Shown here piece by piece: positions 60,302 through 64,000 of a stretch of 64,000 bases of DNA (its first letter is position 1; each line of letters opens with the position of its first letter). A program made the translations under genes and the position numbers. The stretch comes from Candidatus Bacteroides merdavium. Lineage in GTDB: Bacteria > Bacteroidota > Bacteroidia > Bacteroidales > Bacteroidaceae. The DNA lies in contig DXAV01000089.1 of assembly GCA_019116805.1 (NCBI GenBank), positions 1 to 64,000 on the forward strand. The letters are read 5' to 3'. A model generated the notes under the pieces. It worked only from the letters and a program-made list of their open reading frames with translations. It did not search any database and was not told the DNA's origin.

Positions 60302-62083
60302 ATGAAAAAAATAGTATATATTTCCCTTTTATCATTGTCCTTGACAGGACTGATGTCATCTTGTGACCTGGATGCGCCAAGCCAGTCGGCATTGGATTCC
60401 TCCGTCATTTTTTCCACTCCCTCATTGGCAGAAGCTGCAGTAATGGGCATTCACCAGTCTTTTGGTGAAACCAACTCTTACCGCGGACGTTTTCTTCCTT
60501 ATTATGGCATAAACTCGGACGTGGAATGGATCAACAACATGGAACCAACCAAAATGCCGGATGCTGGAAAATATGATCTGTGTACATATGCGGCTACTGC
60601 AACAAATACACAGATGAATACGACCAACAATGCATATGCCAAATTCTATGAAGGAATTGAACGTGCTAATCAAGCCATCGTCGGTCTTCGCAACTATGGA
60701 AATGTAGAGACCAACGCTACTATGGCTCAACTACTGGGAGAAGCATTAACTCTTCGTGCCGTACTATACCTGGATCTTGTCAAAGGATGGGGAGACGTAC
60801 CTGCACGTTTCGAACCAATAACCACAGAAACCATGTATCAGGGCAGAGCAGACAGAGACGTCATCTACAAACAACTGTTAGCCGACCTTGAAGAAGCAAG
60901 CAACTTAGTAACATGGCCTAACGGAAGCAGTGTAACACAATCCGTAGAACGTGTCAACAAGGCTTTCGTAAAGGGATTACGTGCACGCATAGCTCTTTAT
61001 GCGGGTGGCTATAGCCAGCGTACCGATGGTATCCGCCTGAGTAATGACCCAGAACTTTCACGTACTTCCATGTACACCATTGCCCGTGACGAATGCTTGG
61101 ACGTCATCAATCATTGCCCTTCCTTAGCAAATCTTGCATTTAAAGACAACTTCCTGAGACTCTGCCAAGATGTCGTTTCAGCCGGAGCAGAATCTTTGTG
61201 GGAAATACCGTTTTCTGATGGACGTGGACGTGTTTTATACACATTTGGAGTAAAACATAATGCCAAAGACCAATATACACAGCAAGCTCAAGGTGGTGTC
61301 AATGGTCCTCTGCCCTATTTGTTCTATGACTACGACGTTGAAGATATACGCCGCGACATAACTTGTGTTCCATACGACTGGTCCAAAGAATTAGTAAACG
61401 GACGTTCTAAACAAGAGCTTCGCAGCGTAAAAAGCTGGTGCTTTGGCAAACTCCGTTACGAATGGATGAACCGTATTGTCACTTCAACAAACGATGATGG
61501 TGTCAACTGGCAATATATGCGCCTAGCAGACGTCTATTTGATGGCAGCTGAAGCGATTAATGAGCTTGAAGGTCCAGCTAATGCAGCACAATGCCTAAAA
61601 CCAATCCTAGATCGTGCTCTACCTGCAGCCAAAGTCTCAGCTTATATGGCTAACGCTACCGCAAGCAAAGATGCATTCTTCAATGCGATCGTAGATCAAC
61701 GCGCGTTTGAATTTGCGGGTGAATCGCTCAGAAAAGCAGACTTAATCCGCTGGAATCTGCTGAAAGTCAAACTAGACGAAGCCAAAGACAAAATGATGAA
61801 ACTAGCACGCCGAGAAGCTCCTTACAACGACCTTCCTGAAAAACTATACTACCAAACGGCAGAAGATGGTGAAACGTTGATGATTTATGGTCTAAACCAT
61901 GGTGATACAGACGAGGCAGGCGAAGCACTGGGCTACGAAAGCAACACGACTTGGCTTTCTACAGAAAAACTGGAAGATGCACTCATCAATGCACTCTATA
62001 CTCAAAACCCTGACGAAAACCAAGTTTGGCCCATTTGGCAAACATTCATTGACAGCAGCAATGGTATGTTGAGCAATGACTAA
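60302..62083 (+). CDS. SusD-type glycan-binding lipoprotein of the pectin-type locus
   Basis: 593 residues; lipobox GLMSSC. SusD helical pattern: LGEALTLRAVLYLDLVKGWG, VERVNKAFVKGLRARIALYA, YMRLADVYLMAAEAINELEG, and near the C-terminus IVDQRAFEFAGESLRKADLI and RWNLLKVKLDEAKDKMM. It forms the surface lid of the preceding SusC. The glycan is inferred from context only. Confidence 0.94.
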   Translation: MKKIVYISLLSLSLTGLMSSCDLDAPSQSALDSSVIFSTPSLAEAAVMGIHQSFGETNSYRGRFLPYYGINSDVEWINNMEPTKMPDAGKYDLCTYAATATNTQMNTTNNAYAKFYEGIERANQAIVGLRNYGNVETNATMAQLLGEALTLRAVLYLDLVKGWGDVPARFEPITTETMYQGRADRDVIYKQLLADLEEASNLVTWPNGSSVTQSVERVNKAFVKGLRARIALYAGGYSQRTDGIRLSNDPELSRTSMYTIARDECLDVINHCPSLANLAFKDNFLRLCQDVVSAGAESLWEIPFSDGRGRVLYTFGVKHNAKDQYTQQAQGGVNGPLPYLFYDYDVEDIRRDITCVPYDWSKELVNGRSKQELRSVKSWCFGKLRYEWMNRIVTSTNDDGVNWQYMRLADVYLMAAEAINELEGPANAAQCLKPILDRALPAAKVSAYMANATASKDAFFNAIVDQRAFEFAGESLRKADLIRWNLLKVKLDEAKDKMMKLARREAPYNDLPEKLYYQTAEDGETLMIYGLNHGDTDEAGEALGYESNTTWLSTEKLEDALINALYTQNPDENQVWPIWQTFIDSSNGMLSND

Positions 62084-62112
62084 TCGTATAACCTTCTATA
62101 ACAGGAACCATT

Positions 62113-63687
62113 ATGAACAGATTAAAAAAATATACTTTTGTGTTAGGGCTAGCTTTGGCAGCCCTGACTACAGCTTGTGAAGATCAAAGCGAAGAAATCA
62201 CAAGCATTGATTATAGTCGCCTTTTTGCTCCCATCAACGTAGAAGCACGTGTTACGAACAGGACCAACGTACAATTGACCTGGACACCTACAAAAGGAGC
62301 TACAGCTTATAACATCGAATTGTTTGCAAATGACAGTCTTACTTTTACAGGTTCACCATCTAATACCTATAATGGTATTACTGCTGACCAAATGCCTTAC
62401 CAAATCATAGGGTTAGAAGGAGAGACTCAATATTCAGCCCGAATTCAAGCTATATGCGAAGACGAAAGCAAAGCATCCAAATGGAGTGGCGTTTTCTTCG
62501 AAACTGATACAGAACAAATTCTGTCACCCGTCACAGAAGAGGATTTAACATTCAACTCTGTCACATTACATTGGACTCCAGGACAGACTGCTACAGAAAT
62601 TGTGCTGACGCCTGCTGATGTACCAGCACATGCTGTTACTGCTGAAGAAATATCGGCAGGTGCAGCAACGATCACAGGTTTAAAAGCTGAAACGCAATAC
62701 ACAGCCAAACTGATGAACGGAGATAAGACACGTGGTAGCCAGACATTTACAACACTAATCGATCTGGGAGGTGCCATCGAAGTTAAACCCGAAGATGACT
62801 TAGTAGCCATGATCGCTGCTGCCAATGCAGGAGATGCTTTTGCTCTCCATCCGGGTACTTACACTATTCCAAGCGAAGAAGGAGGTGTAGGTAAACTCAA
62901 TATCAGCACAAGTATAGAAATCAAAGCCGTACGTCCCAGCGATCGTCCTATCATCAATGGATGCATCACACTGAACGACGGCGCATCACTGAGCATTAAG
63001 CAAGTTGTACTCGATGGAAGTAATACAGACGGAAGCCAAGCGTTCGATTTCAAGACCGCAGCAAATTATGACAAGTTAATCGTTGATGATTGTGAAATCA
63101 AAAACTACGGTAAAGGCTTCTATTATGTCAACGTAGCAGCCCAAATTGCAGAAATAACAATCAATAATTGTTTGATTTCAAATATTGAATGCGATGGCGG
63201 GGATATGTTTGACTGCCGAAAAGGTTACATTGCAGCTCTCAACATCTCCAACACAACGGTATGGAACAGCTGTAAAGCGCGTGATTTTGTCCGCTACGAT
63301 GACGCGTCAAGCAGCTTTGCTGGTGCAGCCCCTGTGATTACAATTGACCATTGTACAATTGACGGAGTTAGTAACGATGCCAGCAGACGTTTCTTCTATG
63401 TACGTTTCAAGAACAACAGCATCACATTTACTAACAATATCCTTTCCAATATGAATGCATGCGGAAGAGGATTCTCAGACAGTGGAAATACAGCTATTCC
63501 AACATTTGGCAACAACAACTATTTCAACACAACCAACTTTATCTCTAACGATGGCGGAACTGCTAAATTCTTTGATGAAAAAGGCACAGCCCTTGATCCT
63601 GGATATAAAGACGCCGCTAATGGAGATTTCACATTATCTAACGAAGACCTTATCTATTATCAAGTTGGTGACCCACGCTGGTATTGA
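62113..63687 (+). CDS. Surface lipoprotein with fibronectin-III and DUF4957/DUF5123-like beta-helix domains
   Basis: 524 residues; lipobox ALTTAC. Two fibronectin-III-like domains (about 35-130, VEARVTNRTNVQLTWTPTKG; 135-215, FNSVTLHWTPGQTATEIVLT), then a right-handed beta-helix (about 230-470, LHPGTYTIPSEEGGVGKLNI; LIVDDCEIKNYGKGFYYVNV; VITIDHCTIDGVSNDASRRF), ending DFTLSNEDLIYYQVGDPRW. The layout and final motif match DUF4957/DUF5123 proteins of pectin loci, thought to be glycan-binding or lyase-related surface proteins. No pectate-lyase catalytic set is recognised, so binding is the safer guess. Last gene before a strong terminator. Confidence 0.85.
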   Translation: MNRLKKYTFVLGLALAALTTACEDQSEEITSIDYSRLFAPINVEARVTNRTNVQLTWTPTKGATAYNIELFANDSLTFTGSPSNTYNGITADQMPYQIIGLEGETQYSARIQAICEDESKASKWSGVFFETDTEQILSPVTEEDLTFNSVTLHWTPGQTATEIVLTPADVPAHAVTAEEISAGAATITGLKAETQYTAKLMNGDKTRGSQTFTTLIDLGGAIEVKPEDDLVAMIAAANAGDAFALHPGTYTIPSEEGGVGKLNISTSIEIKAVRPSDRPIINGCITLNDGASLSIKQVVLDGSNTDGSQAFDFKTAANYDKLIVDDCEIKNYGKGFYYVNVAAQIAEITINNCLISNIECDGGDMFDCRKGYIAALNISNTTVWNSCKARDFVRYDDASSSFAGAAPVITIDHCTIDGVSNDASRRFFYVRFKNNSITFTNNILSNMNACGRGFSDSGNTAIPTFGNNNYFNTTNFISNDGGTAKFFDEKGTALDPGYKDAANGDFTLSNEDLIYYQVGDPRWY

Positions 63688-63709
63688 TAATCTGATATCT
63701 ACATAAAAC

Positions 63710-63745
63710 AAAGTCCTGATAACTTCAATTAGTTATCAGGACTTT
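63710..63745 (+). terminator. Terminator of the susCD/DUF4957 operon
   Basis: Perfect 15-bp stem AAAGTCCTGATAACT (63710-63724) / AGTTATCAGGACTTT (63731-63745), 6-nt loop, then TGTTTT. Confidence 0.92.
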
Positions 63746-64000
63746 TGTTTTAATAGTAGGGGTATATCAAACCACATGAATTCGAAACAAAACCAAAAAA
63801 ATAGCAAGTTACCCGTCATGGGCATACCTGCATAGCCTGTAAAGCCCAACTATCGTCGTACTTTTCCTCAAGTCCATAGTTACGCCGCTAAAGTGGGTGT
63901 TTAGCGCGCTAAAGTAGATAGTTACGGAACTCATCTGAACTATAACAGAGACCGCCAAGTGTATGATAATTTTAAGCTCAACGCTCACGTTTATCCCTTG
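63746..64000. other. Non-coding tail of the window
   Basis: No credible gene in the last 255 bp. It contains array G (63857-63940). Confidence 0.6.
63857..63940. repeat. Array G: units of 21 bp with dyad cores
   Basis: CGCTAAAGT recurs 21 bp apart (63886, 63907) and ATAGTTACG 42 bp apart (63876, 63918). The middle unit holds the perfect 14-bp palindrome TTTAGCGCGCTAAA. A degenerate unit ACTTTTCCTCAAGT lies at 63860-63873. Confidence 0.65.

Noticed and set aside
63746-64000. tRNA or small RNA gene at the window end
   Set aside because: No cloverleaf or known RNA fold was found; the symmetry is explained by the terminator and array G.

Overview
The window is chromosomal DNA from a member of the Bacteroidaceae (Bacteroides/Phocaeicola type). 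The evidence is two SusC/SusD outer-membrane pairs, SusE/F/G-type starch lipoproteins, GH53/GH2/GH28/GH43 enzymes, a PIF1-like helicase, a Bacteroides-type mobilization module, and many promoters with the Bacteroidetes -7 box TAnnTTTG, often with TTTG about 20 nt upstream. Ribosome-binding sites are mostly weak and A-rich. Several starts were placed downstream of the longest ORF because a TAnnTTTG box lies inside the longer version.

Region 1 (1 to about 6,630) is a mobile island entering from the left edge. It holds a type I restriction specificity gene (hsdS, no ATG, cut by the window edge), a divergent tyrosine recombinase of the hsdS-shuffling type, and a leftward mobilization operon (MobC-like protein, relaxase, coiled-coil membrane protein) with two unknown genes, a winged-helix protein and an excisionase-like HTH protein. 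The island ends inside a MATE exporter gene, leaving only its first 149 codons. Just inside this end are three exact copies of an 11-bp motif and a promoter pointing outward.

Region 2 (7.1-15.6 kb) is housekeeping: a large TPR protein, a PepSY-like secreted protein, and a leftward cluster containing a DUF2520-type oxidoreductase, KdsC phosphatase, Maf pyrophosphatase and an intact MATE exporter. A nitroreductase, a small membrane protein and an acyltransferase follow.

Region 3 (15.6-34.3 kb) is a starch/maltodextrin locus: susC-susD-susE-susF-like-susG leftward, and a LacI regulator, an MFS sugar porter and a GH65 maltose phosphorylase rightward. A GC-rich GH53 galactanase plus GH2 beta-galactosidase pair lies between the regulator and susC. 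Identical 14-bp LacI-type operators lie on both sides of that pair.

Region 4 (34.3-51.1 kb) is GC-rich core genome: HAD phosphatases, a PatB-type aminotransferase, MenA with a CPBP protease, the PIF1-like helicase, a Sua5/YrdC protein, NagB, a flavodiiron protein, a radical SAM protein, a DPP-IV peptidase, LipA, a membrane protein with a degenerate Nudix domain, an RsmI-like methylase and FabI. Region 5 (51.2-63.7 kb) is a pectin-type locus: GH28, DUF4861, GH43, a phosphoglycolate-phosphatase-like gene, a second SusC/SusD pair and a DUF4957-like lipoprotein.

The most unusual structure is between the genes. Seven intergenic arrays are built of 21-23-bp units, each an imperfect palindrome plus a short spacer, with different palindrome sequences from array to array. 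A second set of intergenic arrays has a 7-bp period and tends to fold into long hairpins; in places it runs into the last codons of genes. A 200-bp nested inverted repeat stands alone at 44.7-44.9 kb. I found no rRNA, tRNA, CRISPR array or insertion sequence.
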